Shown piece by piece: positions 47,901 through 59,399 of a stretch of 64,000 bases of DNA (within the stretch, counting starts at the first letter, position 1; each line of letters begins with the position of its first letter). The DNA is taken from assembly GCA_032622095.1 (NCBI GenBank), contig CP136065.1:53811949-53875948 (forward strand), written 5' to 3'. The notes beneath the pieces were generated by a model. It worked only from the letters and a program-made list of their open reading frames with translations. It was not told the DNA's origin and did no database searches. A program made the translations under genes and the position numbers. The stretch comes from Siphonodentalium dalli. Lineage: Eukaryota > Mollusca > Scaphopoda > Gadilida > Siphonodentaliidae.

Positions 47901-48916
47901 ATAAGAGGAACATTCAGACACAAGAAGAACTAATGTTAAAATATCAAGTGGTCTGCGCATGTGTAACTTACCCGCTAGCAACATTTGAGCGCGATTCGAG
48001 TGTCTTGTTGAACGCCCCGATACCATTAAGTTACGTCGGTGAATAGATCCCCTACTGGACAACCGGAAATAAAATGTATCGAGATACATGTACTATGTCT
48101 TGAAAATATTGTCGACAGGGCATAATACTTGTGTAAGCTCTTCTGTAAAGGAGGTCAATAAATGAATATCATGTTCCGAATGTGCCTAGACGACCATTAA
48201 TTAACCACCCTGGTCAAGTGGTCCTGCTAATGTGCTATGATGCGGTTTGGTCCTGCTGAATTGCTATGATGCTGTTAGTGCAAACTGATGCTGTTAACAA
48301 AAAGTACCGTTATATTTTTGTAATTTTGTCTTTTAATCTGAACATATATAGTCCAGGTACATTAGACGTGAAAGGGGAAAAATAAGGAAATAAATCAGGG
48401 AAAGCTGATTTTTTAAATATTATTTAGGCCATAACATCGCGGACGAGTCACGAAAAGTCCCCTAAAATCCGATTTGAGCTTTCTGAGTTACACCATCGTT
48501 TCCATATAAAAAAAACTTCTATATTTTTCACAATCATTGAAATAATTGGATGCTTTAATAATTTTTCAACTGAAAAATATATAAATGGCATTTAATATTG
48601 TTTAATACGCATTTCTCGAACAAGAGACACACATTCAAAGGGGGACTTCGAATGTATGTCGCAAAAATGAATATCAAATAACATAATGAACCCAAAAAAT
48701 GACGATTTTTTCAGGCAAACTGTCGTATTCGATGTCATATTTCTCGGGCTTCTCAAAATGTAAACGCGAGCAATTTATTTTAAAAACTGCACAGATATCA
48801 CTCCGTCACTATAATATGCGGAATTAGCGACTATTCGTATGATAAGTTGTCAATACTTGTAAAAACATAACCCTATCCCTAAACCGGTTCTCATCTAACT
48901 GGTCACTTTTTGTTAC
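47901..48916. other. Gene-free stretch
   Basis: Contains a short imperfect duplication around 48226-48275 (tggtcctgct...gctatgatgc). No gene is supported. Confidence 0.5.
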
Positions 48917-49868
48917 TAGTCCAGGCGCTTGGTGTAGAAAAAACACAACAATTGATAAAAAGGTGCTAGAAGCATGACAATTGGCATTTTCAGATGTGGC
49001 GATATTCGCGACAGGTCCGTCCTTAGCAGCGGTTGTTAGGCAAATACCCGGCATCGAAGAAATGCAATTAATGCACATATGACTGATATTATGTGAGTTT
49101 TAACAAACTAAACTACGTCGTGTAACATTTGTATGGTGAAACTAATTATACTTTGTTGACCTGACTAAAATAGTACCACATTTCTTACATACGGGGGTAA
49201 TGGTTGCTATGGACACACTCGCGATCTAAAAATGCACATATGACTGATATTATGGCAGTTTTACTATCATACTTTAACAAATAATAACGTAACACTCTTA
49301 TTATTATTATTATTTGCAACATTATTTGCAATACTTAACACTACCCCCCAAAACGTACACCATGGCTTTAAAACTACCCCCTCAAAGGTATTGTGGCGGC
49401 CTACGCTCATGGTATATATGTTTGGACATGGGTCATATGACTACGTATCGGTGCCTGGGTCCTTACACTTGATATTAAAGATAAGGAATTCTCATTTAAT
49501 GTTATTTGTATAAAATCTTAAGAGTGTTACGTTGTTATTTGTTGGATTACCATGAAGTCCCTTTGGGCTGGACTATCTATTGCATTATCATAGTTTAGTT
49601 TGTTAAAACTTCCATAATATCACTCATATTTGTACTTATTCGATGTCGGATAGTTTCCTAGCAACCGTTGCTAAGGAATGATTTGCCGCGATGTCTGCAC
49701 ATCTGAAAACGATTAATAGTGTAAGGAACACATGTGCTATGTTTCATGCATTTATCACCATTAGCACAAGTATTACACCAAAACGCCTGGACTATTGTGA
49801 TTATTTTAACTTTTCGGGCACTCGAAGCCATGGTGTACGTTTTAGGGGATAGTGTTAAGTTTTCGGCT
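48917..49868. repeat. Nested fold-back elements
   Basis: The outer inverted repeats start TAGTCCAGGCGCTTGGTGTA (48917) and end TACACCAAAACGCCTGGACTA inverted (ending 49794), continuing inward through 'cagatgt', 'gcgatatt', 'agcagcggttg' and 'gatattatg'. Inside are two more inverted pairs: 'aacgtaacactctta' near 49287 with 'taagagtgttacgtt' near 49519, and 'aaaacgtacaccatggct' near 49353 with its inverse near 49829, which reaches outside the first element. At least two fold-back elements are interleaved. No transposase is present. Confidence 0.65.
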
Positions 49869-50492
49869 ATAACATATTAAGAGTGGTGATGTTTCGATAT
49901 ATCTTATCACTTTCATTTTCTGAATTAACCTCTGTTCAGGTATAATGGTTCATAACTCAACTCATTGTCATCTGAATATCCTTACTAACATTACAAGGTC
50001 AGAACTCTGTACTACGCGCTGAAGCGTCGATTCGCTTGAAACCTCGATTATTCTCCCGATAAATCGCATCATCGCTATGATTTACTGTAAAATATTGCAC
50101 AAATCGCTCATGCAGAGTATTTTGTTTTTACCCCACGACTAAAAGTGTTACCCCATATGAGTAAAATGACTGACCGATTTATCTTGATGGCTCCATGATG
50201 TTCTCATTTATTCATATGTCCGTGAACAATTCGAAATGTCCTTAATGCGATCGGATTAGAAAAAAGTACAACTCATCACTTGCTAATGGGTTTTGATAGG
50301 TTTGTATGTTTCAATTAGTAGTAAGCTTTATTTGAGATGTCAAGTGTACGACGCATGGGTGTTTCCTGATGCATGTTGATAATTATACACTGTATGTGCT
50401 GTTTGGCTTGATTGATGGGAGATAATTCATATATAGCTAGGGTGTGCTCTTAATTGTGATATATTTAAGAAATGAATGTAATGGGTGTGTGT
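49869..50492. other. Gene-free stretch
   Basis: No gene, repeat end or RNA recognised. Confidence 0.5.
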
Positions 50493-50596
50493 TTTATTGA
50501 GGGATACGGCCCTGCATGCTGTGGTCGTTGGGGCACATTGTGGGAATCACTAAATGTGCATGCACCAACGACCATGGGGCCGTATCCTTCAATAAA
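50493..50596. repeat. Small fold-back, 104 bp
   Basis: tttattgagggatacggccc...ggtcgttgg pairs with ccaacgacca...ggggccgtatccttcaataaa. Arms of about 38 bases surround a loop of about 28. It is a very small MITE or hairpin repeat, directly followed by an (AC)n-like tract at 50598-50632. Confidence 0.7.
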
Positions 50597-50674
50597 GCGC
50601 ACGCACACGCACGCACACATACACACGCACACACATTCATTTATTATATCTATATATCATTTTAATGACTTTTT

Positions 50675-50686
50675 CCCATAAAAAGC
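50675..50686. repeat. SINE target-site duplication (left), cccataaaaagc
   Basis: Exact 12-bp match to 50991-51002, flanking the SINE. Confidence 0.9.
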
Positions 50687-50990
50687 GGGGGGGGGGGGGC
50701 TCGGTGACTCAGTCAGTTAGGGGTACAACTTCAAACCGCCACGCCCTCCAGCGCTGGCGATGATGGTTCAAATCCACATGTTTCCATTACGGACTTTGTA
50801 ACTCGAAATCGTTATCTGGAGGAGTTGCCAATTAATCGCCGATGGCCGGTGGTTTGCCAATGGTTTATCACCCATTGAAATCACTAGTTGAGCCGTAAGT
50901 ATGCGGATTTCCTCCACCATTAACACCGGCAATGTCGCGATATGGCTTCTGTTGCTGAAAGTGACATTAAACCCCAATCAATCAATCAAT
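50687..50990 (+). mobile_element. tRNA-derived SINE, full length, (AATC)n tail
   Basis: The head contains gtgactcagtcagttagggg (A-box-like) and gatgatggttcaaatcc (B-box-like), about 55 bases apart, as in a tRNA-derived pol III promoter. The middle is unrelated to tRNA. The 3' end is gtgacattaaaccccaatca followed by more AATC repeats, a tail seen in molluscan SINEs. Exact 12-bp duplications (cccataaaaagc) flank it, the signature of target-primed insertion. A run of G (50685-50699) sits at the 5' end. No protein is encoded. Insertion would have used a LINE reverse transcriptase, which is not present here. Confidence 0.87.
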
Positions 50991-51002
50991 CCCATAAAAA
51001 GC
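50991..51002. repeat. SINE target-site duplication (right), cccataaaaagc
   Basis: Exact partner of 50675-50686. Confidence 0.9.
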
Positions 51003-51348
51003 TTCACGTCTTTGTATTTATTTTCTCAAAATCTGCCGAGAATTTGCGACTGGACCACGCAGCAATATATTAAGTCAGTCCATTAAAGCACTTAGCAACG
51101 ATCACGTAATCGATATAAATTATTGGCTTCAGATGCATTACAGCTGCAATTTCAAAAGCCCAATTATTCTGCCGACCGCTTTTAGTGATTATGCCAACAC
51201 TTTGTGACGTCGTGTTCATGCTACGGTCTGTTTTATTGGGATATTAAACGGGTTACCAACCGCCACGTTCCCACCTGTAAATAGTAATATACGTGTTCTG
51301 ATGTCCCACGAATAATTGCCGAGTATTAAGCATTACTTGCTCAAAGGG

Positions 51349-51572
51349 GTAATGTATCCTAAATCGGTCAGTTATGGGACAATCTCCTTTTATACTCAAC
51401 ATAATATTTGCAACAAATAAATAAATTTGAGCCATGGATTAGTGCAAAATACACCCACGAGTTCTATGAGCGATGCAAACAACATGGCAATTATAATGAA
51501 AATGAATTTATGACTCCATTTTCTGTTGAATATAAAAGGAGATGGTCCCATAAATGACCGGATTTATAGTAC
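51349..51572. mobile_element. Fold-back MITE, 224 bp
   Basis: The left arm gtaatgtatcc...ctccttttatactcaaca (51349-51401) is matched inverted by tgttgaatataaaaggag...atttatagtac (51524-51572). The loop contains the dispersed repeat also seen near 37995-38055, so that stretch is probably another, damaged, copy of this family. No clear target duplication. Confidence 0.7.
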
Positions 51573-53616
51573 AGTACGCATTTAAGCCTGAATATATCTT
51601 TAAAATGCACTGGATGAATATCGTCAGCATGGACTATATCGAGACTTGATATGTGTTTATTTGGTACGAAGAAAGCACTTGATCCCATAACCAATCGCGG
51701 GAAACCATATCATAGCTTAAGAAGTGAGCAAGTGCTCCAAATTAATTGCTCCTATCCATAAAGGTCAAGTTGGCAAATCCCCAGGCCATAGAATATTGAC
51801 GGTTGTGTTTATCTCTGATTAATCCCAGAACGACTGACACAGATATCATTTGTTCCAAATGACGTTATTGATCACATTTGCTATATAGTTTTCGTCACCG
51901 GAACGTGGTGATATAGGGAATTAAAGTGTCTCTCTGTGCGACATCTTCAAATTGAACAGTTGAATGTTCCATGGCCCAAACAAAACAGTTAAGATTGTTA
52001 CTGTGATTGATGTAAACTTATTTATTTCCCAATGCTGATAAACATATACATGTACAGGTAAATGACACCAATTAACACATAGTTAATTACAATAGTGGAT
52101 GTATACATAAACTGAATGGGAATAAACAACAGTTTGTCCCCTTTTGCCTCCATTAAATGGAGAGGGGGATCAAACAGGAAAGAATGGAATTGTAATGTCG
52201 GAAAGAGATTCATATAGTGTCGAGAGATACGACGAAAGAGGGAGGATGGGAAGGAGAGAACGAGAGACAAAAAAAATGTGAGGAGCAGTTGGGAAAGGAG
52301 AATAGTTGAGATCACAATGGACACTATCTATCGGAGCCTCATTGGGAGGGAGAGTGATGAGAGAGCGAGGAGAGAGTGAGGAGAGAGTGAGTAACTGTGT
52401 TACTGATTGAAATGCCAGTCATTATATAGGCCTAACGTTTTAATATTAATGTTGAATATTTTCCCGCTTTCAGTCAATGTTTTGACTTAAATGTACATGA
52501 CATGGGTTGGTTAAAGATTCCACCATGTCAACACATACATCGTTGGTATTGTAAGTTATATTTTTATGTTTGCAGTCCACTCGATCATTCGGTATGGTCG
52601 GACATACACCCGTATAATGAGACTAAGTGCAACTCCCCGCAAGTGGAGCGGATGTCCATCTAAGTTTCAAGAACGTGTCCGCCAATCCCCACAGTTCTTA
52701 TATCATATTATGCTATTAAAATATGCTTAAATCAAACTCCCCTCATGTCAGCCCCGTATCCAGTAAACGCAGCTGCTACTAATGTTATGTCTGGAGAAGA
52801 AAACCAATGTCAGAAATGGTAACGCGCTCAAGATCATATATTATATACCCATGATTGTAATTATAGAATATAAAATATATTGGTTTCGCGAATGACCAAC
52901 TCAGAACTCCGTTAAAATAACAATAACAACCAGCACCTAATTAACGAACCGGCGGCCGACTCGACCGCCTCCGACCACAACCCCCAGTGGGCTGCAGAAC
53001 GAAAAATGTCTATAAAAGTTGAAATATAAGACTTACAAATTATCGTTTTCATTTCTTTTATTTGTAATTGACATATAGCTTGTCACAAACCAAAAATAAC
53101 ATTATTAACATAATAATGTAAAGGACAATAAATGAAATTGAAATTCCCAACTACACCTTTTACTGGACTCGGTCTCCGGGTCGCAGTTCGACTTTTAAAT
53201 CCGTCCCAAAAATTCCCATTTCTATAAATAAAACCCCCAGCGCCCATACGTTACAATAATCTCTACATTATAGTATACACGCGGAACGCGAAATAACATA
53301 TTGGCTCATCTCGAGATAATATATATATATAGTGATAATAACACTACAGTCTACAGACAATTTCTTGCTTACGGCGGCACTCTCACGATAATGCAACATT
53401 AATTCTGCTATCATGAAGCATATTTTCAATGTAAAATTACTAATAACAAGTGCGAATTTGAACATTTGCGTAATGAAACAATACAGATCACAACGAAATA
53501 GATTGATAAACAATAAGCAGTCTGAACAGGGTTTCCGCTTCTATAATAATCTCTTATCAAAATTAGCAATGAGCTTGTCTGCGAAATTGCGTGGAAGAGT
53601 ATACAAGGATTGCTTC
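51573..53616. other. Gene-free stretch with a purine-rich patch
   Basis: About 2 kb with no supported gene. 52195-52400 is rich in G and A (gagagagtgaggag words), which produces a spurious minus-strand frame. A short (TA)n run lies near 53320. Confidence 0.5.
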
Positions 53617-53704
53617 GTACTTCCTAATCGACATGTTGTCGCTATGTACTCTGGTAGATAGTACTTCCTAATCGACATGTTGTCGCTATGCACTCTGGTA
53701 GATA
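53617..53704. repeat. 44-bp tandem duplication
   Basis: gtacttcctaatcgacatgt... occurs at 53617 and again at 53661. The copies are identical except at one base (ctatgtac versus ctatgcac), indicating a recent duplication. Confidence 0.9.
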
Positions 53705-54019
53705 GTATTGAACAGCCAGGATGTCGACGCGACATCTCCACGATAAATGAGCTTTCATTACTCATCAACGGAAGTGCGCGTAACATATGATAAATGTTCA
53801 ATATATAGCGCTCTGTTCATTGCTCGTTTATCTTCCACATCAGGGTGGTATACACTGCCATCGGAAGTATAGAGAATAACGCAGTTCGGTCCCAAATCTA
53901 GTTGTCGGTACTTATACGCCAGTTCTCGGTATGCATTGTTTCTACGCCATAATCAGGAACATAACTATAACAAGAAAACAATAGTCATAAATGTTAAAGC
54001 CCTCAAGACATATTATTAA

Positions 54020-54021
<2 letters not shown>

Positions 54022-54066
<45 letters not shown>
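54022..54066. repeat. (TA)n microsatellite at the 5' edge of a Helitron-like element
   Basis: A run of about 22 TA repeats precedes 'ttttggaagatctgtctg'. It probably expanded from the AT-rich 5' terminus (tctattatatatttt) seen in the copies at 60541-62546. Confidence 0.85.
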
Positions 54067-54069
<3 letters not shown>

Positions 54070-55052
54070 GAAGATCTGTCTGTCTGTGTGTCTGTGTGTT
54101 CGCGATGAACTCGAAAACGGCCGAGCCGATTTCGATGAAACTTGTTATGTGGGGGTATTTTCGGTCGGGGGGTGGCATGGGCCTATTAATTTGTCCGTGC
54201 GACGTGACCTTGACCTTGAAATCGGGTCATTTCAAGGTCAAACGCCCGAATATCACGGGATTTCGATGAAACTTGGTATGTGGGGATACCTTCGACCAGA
54301 GAGTGGCATAAACCTATTAATTTTCCCGTGCGACGTGACCTTGACCTTGAAATCGGGTCATTTCAAGGTCAAACGCCCGAATATCACGGGATTTCGATTA
54401 AACTTGGTATGTGGGGGTACCTTCGACCAGAGAGTGGCATAAACCTATTAATTTGCCCGTGCGACATGACCTTGACCTTGAAATCGAGTCATTTCAAGGT
54501 CAAACGCCCGAATATCACGGGATTTCGAAGAAACTTGGTATGTGGGGGTACCTTCGACCAGAGAGTGGCATAAACCTATTAATTTGCCCGTTCGACGTGA
54601 CCTTGACCTTGAAATCGGGTCATTTCAAGGTCAGACGCCCGAATATCACGGGATTTCGACGAAACTTGGTATGTGGGGGGTACTTTCGTATGGGGAGTCT
54701 CATAAGCCTATTCGTTTGCCCGTGCAACGTGACCTTGACCTTGAAATCGGGTCAATTCAAGGTCAAATCGGGAATTTTGATGGGATTTCGACGAAATTTG
54801 ATACGTGGGGTTACTTTTGTCCACTGAGTGTTTTGGACGGGTCGAGTCGTGACCCCGACCTGACCTTGACCTTCAAAATTATCAATTCAAGGTCAAATCG
54901 GGTAAAACCGGATGGATTTCGACGGGCACATTTGTCGGGTACTTTTGTCCGGGCAGTGTTTTGGACTGGTCAAATCTTGACACCACTTGACCTTGACCTT
55001 CAAAATGGACAATTCAAGGTCAAAGCCCGGACGAAGTCAGGTCACCTTCTAG
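54067..55052 (+). mobile_element. Non-autonomous Helitron-like (pearl/HINE-type) element with 131-bp core repeats
   Basis: 5' part: a tct-gtctgtctg-type tetranucleotide tract, then 'gatgaactcgaaaacggccg'. Core: about five to six tandem copies of a 131-bp unit containing 'gaccttgaccttgaaatcgg' and 'aaacttggtatgtgggg', with gacgtg/gacatg marks at 54201, 54332 and 54463. Later copies diverge progressively. 3' end: gcccggacgaagtcagg, which in the other copies (gcccggacgaagtcgggt) forms a short hairpin, then 'tcaccttCTAG'. A 3' hairpin about 7-10 bases before CTRR is the canonical Helitron terminus. No Rep/helicase frame exists. The 199- and 138-codon open frames simply read through the repeat and are not genes. 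Tandem cores with tetranucleotide tails resemble the bivalve 'pearl' elements. Confidence 0.65.
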
Positions 55053-55080
55053 TATATATATATATATATATATATATATC
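55053..55080. repeat. (TA)n microsatellite at the 3' edge
   Basis: It directly follows CTAG at 55049-55052. Confidence 0.85.
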
Positions 55081-55421
55081 TTCAAGAGTGGCCCAGCCAT
55101 TGTTCATACCTAAACATCGAAAGCAACCAACGTGGTCATAAAAGTTACATACTGCAACAATGAGACATCAGCGAAGATACATCCGCGAAAACCAGAATTG
55201 TGTTGTGCGTTGTCCTGCGAGATCAGATCAGATCAGCCTTACTACAATTTCCTAAAAATAACTCGCATCGAGTGAAACCCGAAATGCGTTGTCCTGTCAG
55301 ATACCCCCATCGCTCCATTGGCACGACCAGAACAGCGAAGCAGTAAACACCCATATAATATGGGTGTAATAATAATCGATCCATGTATGTAGCGCATTCG
55401 ATCCACAATTAATTTATTTAA

Positions 55422-55868
55422 CCCTTTCAGTGCCAGGTCCGATTTTTGTATCAACCCACATACCCTCTGCCAATGCATTCTCTTATATATGCGAGTCAAC
55501 CATAGGTCGCCTCGCATATATAAGAGAATGCATTGGCCTAACAATTTTTCATCATTTGTTATTATTTTTTACAATTTTTTACAATTTTAATAATTTTTTC
55601 TTATATTCTTTAATAGACTTATTTTGTAAGTTTAGTGCCAGGGAATCTTACGTTTTTCATGGGCATCAAAATTATTATTATGAATACTTGGTGATAGTTT
55701 TGAGTTATAACATGCCCCTAAGGTTTTATCCAGTTTGTTTTTAAATTCGCTATAGCATGCTTAAACATGCACAAAAAAATTGAACCAAAAAAAAAAATAA
55801 AAAATTTAGGGCCGATTTTACAGACCGTAAATTAGGGCCGATGACATCGGCCCCTGGCACTGAAAGGG
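55422..55868. mobile_element. piggyBac-type MITE, 447 bp, same family as 35957-36364
   Basis: Ends: TTAA|CCCTTTCAGTGCCAG at 55418 and CTGGCACTGAAAGGG|TTAA ending 55872. It contains the recurring hairpin at 55469-55537 and T-rich filler. Compared with the first copy it carries an extra A-rich stretch and a second 'gggccgat' word near 55809-55840, accounting for its greater length. Confidence 0.9.
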
Positions 55869-55958
55869 TTAATGGTATCAATTATCACCTCGGATATATA
55901 TAGGGCGCGTCACTCCCATCCTCCTCATAGGAAGCAACTCCAGATTCAACGAATTCGG

Positions 55959-56170
55959 GCGCATAACAATGTTAACATACTGACAAGATCTATCGACACC
56001 CGTACCCAGTACTCCATTAACGCATACGTGTGGCGCATAGCAATGTTAACATGCTGACAAGATCTATCGACACCCGTACCCAGTACTCCATTAACGCATG
56101 CGTGTGGCGCATAGCAATGTTAACATGCTGACAAGATCTATCCACACCCGTCCCGAGTACTCTTTTAATA
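55959..56170. repeat. 74-bp tandem repeat, about 2.8 copies
   Basis: Units start at 55959, 56033 and 56107, each beginning gcgcata(a/g)caatgttaac and ending before gtgtg. The first two are nearly identical and the third is cut off near 56170. Confidence 0.9.
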
Positions 56171-56174
56171 GCTT

Positions 56175-57640
56175 ATCTTGAATCGAGTGATATATGTGTA
56201 ATTAAACAGTTAGATGAGATTTATTAGGGATGTATTGATTCTGTGACCTTTTCTATGAGCAGAAATATATGTACCCAGAGCAGTCTCACGAATGTGACCG
56301 ATCATCATTTATTTTGATATCTACAAAATCAAACCTTTCAAAATTCACGAGTCTCAAAATATAATAGTCCTAGTTGCCCACGATCACGTGATGACGCACG
56401 AATATATCGCTTTTATCACAATTATTCATTGTACTATGAACGCAATTTATCAAAACACATTATTCATTGTATATCTACATTGTACCATGGACGCAATTTA
56501 TCAAAACACAAAGGAGAACAATAGACTGCCTTCGATAAAATCTAAGCTTGACCAAATTTGCCTACATACTGGGTGGCAGAGACGGTTTATACCTGGATAT
56601 TATATATGGTTGTATTCGCCAATGCCACATAAACGTGAAACTTACTACGTATTCTGCAACATCATCACAACGTTTACCCCTTGTCCCTAATGTTACATCC
56701 AGCTGCTACACACACAACCACAACTAGCAACATTGCGCGAATGTTCAACGTTGAAATAGCCTTAAGCGATGGTCATCTGATATTTAGCACGAGTGCGTGG
56801 GTGGTAATGGTAAGATATTTTCAAACAAGATAGTGAACATTAATAGTGTGCATTGCGTGGTAACATATTTCAGTTGTAAAGTGGCCACTGAAGTAGTTTG
56901 AACAATGTTGTCTACTAAGAAACCGGTTTGTAGCAGCATGAAAGTTAGTCTTACATGTACAAATAATATACCATGTACCGTCTCGTTGATATGGTGAGAT
57001 GCGGTGCATATCTATTGACGTTATGAGTGTTTCTTTACAGTATAATAAGCATTGCGACATGGTATGTGTATATGTATGGTTTATATAACGGAGAGTGTTG
57101 AAAATGCAGGTAATGTAACTTGTTTTTATACTACAATGGTATGCACTTCGGTTTCTGCGTTACATTCAATAATTAATCATCATTCCGAATGAAACTACCA
57201 TACACTGTGTGGCGAACCATTACTTCGTGTGTTGCGAGCCAGAAATTATTATTTTGGCCCGATAATTGGATGTTGGATAAGCAGAAAACCTAAACTTTAA
57301 AGACGTTTCAAATCAATGGGCGTTTGACTTGTGTTGCAGTGACAGATAAATCCTTCAGAAGGATATGTTTTAGTGATCTGTGTACCTTTGCAGATATTTA
57401 ATAACAGACTTGTATATTACCAATACATATTTTCACTCCTAGGTGATTACTTTCTTTGTGGTATGGCTTGGAGTTGCGGCCATGTTGACAGCCATTTCAT
57501 GATTGTATTATTTTATGTCCGTATCACTCTATTCGTACATTAATTTCACACAAACTGGTATAACTACGTAACACCCATTGCCACAATATATCGTATAATG
57601 ACTTATTTCGAGAACTGATGAAATATAGATAACCATATTG
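56175..57640. other. Gene-free stretch with a 50-bp-offset duplication
   Basis: Two near copies of cattgtac-atg-acgcaattta start at 56428 and 56478. A 100-codon frame at 56388-56690 reads straight through this duplication and has no recognisable domain. No gene is supported. Confidence 0.5.
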
Positions 57641-57871
57641 GACGCCATCTTGGATAACAAAGTTTCCCAAAAGCGGATTTTTGCTGATTTTGGATATGTT
57701 GTTCCTGAAGCTTTTCCACTTCTAATGACACCAAAACCCCTTGTATTCAATTTCTTCCGGGCTCATGCCCAAATGCGGCTCCAACGACCACACTTGGCGC
57801 GAAAGTTGACATCTTGGCGAATCCGATTAATTCGGCAAAGCCACTGCTGTGTGAAACTCAGAATAGACCAG

Positions 57872-57953
57872 CGGTCGGACTGCGAACTCATCTCGATGTG
57901 TTGACAACTTGACAGCAAAGACAAGTCCGACACGCTAACCACCGGACCACAGA
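57872..57953 (-). mobile_element. tRNA-like head of a SINE (minus strand)
   Basis: Read on the minus strand it has tggtccggtggttagcgtgt (A-box-like) and gatgagttcgcagtccg (B-box-like), about 50 bases apart. It probably heads a SINE extending towards lower coordinates, but I find neither a tail nor a target duplication, so the body end is unknown. It does not fold convincingly as a tRNA. Confidence 0.45.
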
Positions 57954-58449
57954 GATTCAGGAAAGTGCATCAGTATAATTTAATTTTAGCGCTCTCAATA
58001 AGAAGGAATCGAATTTTATTTGTATTTCATATTGATATAGCAGTGTAAGGAATTTAATTGATTTCCATCGGCGAGCCAAGATGATATTCGCTATAAAATT
58101 AATAATTTAAAATTAATCATTCAAAAGGTAACACAAATTGCCGGGTTGGTAGATTTCTTTGGGCTCTGGTATGCTTCAAGTTTAGATTTAAACCATTTCA
58201 CAAGACTATCATATTATGTAGTGTGTCCAAAAGCACGTTAAATATGGGTTTGAAAATAACAGGGCATTATCGTCCGCAGGGCTATAAAGATCAATATTGT
58301 ATATGAAATAGAAAATATTGTTGAGAAAGACATTGCATAGCAAATGTTCTAGGATATACCTTTGATAATCTCCTTTGGTCATGTCAGACCAGTTGCTGAA
58401 CACTCTTTGAATTTGTGTCTGTTGTTTACTGTTTGCTAAATAGCTGAGG

Positions 58450-58450
<1 letters not shown>

Positions 58451-58535
<85 letters not shown>

Positions 58536-58548
58536 GACAGAGAGAGAG
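58451..58548. repeat. (AG)n microsatellite
   Basis: About 98 bases of nearly uninterrupted GA repeat. A minus-strand open frame through it is an artefact of the Ser-Leu repeat. Confidence 0.95.
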
Positions 58549-58915
58549 GGGGCCGTTTTGTCAGAGTCCGTATGCTGATAATTTAACAATAAGCTGACTG
58601 GGCAGGCAGTCAAATAATTTTTAGATAAGTCCTTAATAATAGCTGAAACATATTTATGTTGATCAAGTGAAAATTACAGTCTTCAATTAGTCTCGGCCAC
58701 TGACGACAATGACCTTTTCGAAAGGCACATACAGAATGATCAAATACGTTTGCGAAGAAATCGGATAGCTGAAAATAAATAACTTTGTCAAACAACAACA
58801 CGTAATAACTATAATATACTGACTGGCCTATAATTTGTTTTATTTCGAGAGGAAGAACGTGGGCTGTTTTGATGTTATTCGGGAATATATACCCCACTTA
58901 TAATGCTGCTGTTAA

Positions 58916-59395
58916 AGGCCACTTAATTTTCAAACACCGAGATCACATTATATAAAATATGCCATATTATATACCATTTGAAAGAGGAAGCTCCAATACA
59001 TTGTATTTTCAACTTATTCGATGTAATAAACTGTGAACATGTTGTTATTGTTGAGATATCGACGTCTGTTCTTTGCTAAAATTTCAGCACAAAATCGATT
59101 ATTTTCAATAGAAGGGGAATAAATCTATATATTTAGATATAATGTTATTCCACTTCACTTGAAAATAAACTACAGTTTGAATTTTGTTGCATTCTGGGAG
59201 CCATAACGGGGGAAATGATGTTATTATTTCAGCTATTTTATATTACTCTATGGACACCTTCTGAGACACAGACGTTCCAAATGGTGATGAAGATGAATTA
59301 TAGTATTTTAATCATATTTATGGCATAGATTGATATTAAAACCGTATATCAAGGCACTATAAAAATAATCGGTGACTCGAAAATTAAGCGGGCCT
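58916..59395. mobile_element. TTAA-flanked MITE, 480 bp, AGGCC ends
   Basis: Left TTAA|AGGCCACTTAATTTTC (TTAA at 58912-58915). Right GAAAATTAAGCGGGCCT|TTAA (TTAA at 59396-59399). The inverted repeats continue to 'caccga' / 'tcggtg', about 28 bases. It shares the TTAA|AGG start with 38299-38767 but otherwise differs. No coding capacity. Confidence 0.7.
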
Positions 59396-59399
59396 TTAA

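Noticed and set aside
53942-54178. Microsatellite-containing short frames near the (TA)n tract
   Set aside because: Tyr-Ile repeats from TA repeats; no gene.
54086-55141. 118- to 199-codon open frames in the Helitron-like core
   Set aside because: They read a 131-bp tandem unit whose length is not a multiple of three but which lacks stops. The frames shift from unit to unit and end in TA repeats.
58209-58613. 134-codon minus-strand frame with Ser-Leu repeats
   Set aside because: Translation of the (AG)n microsatellite.
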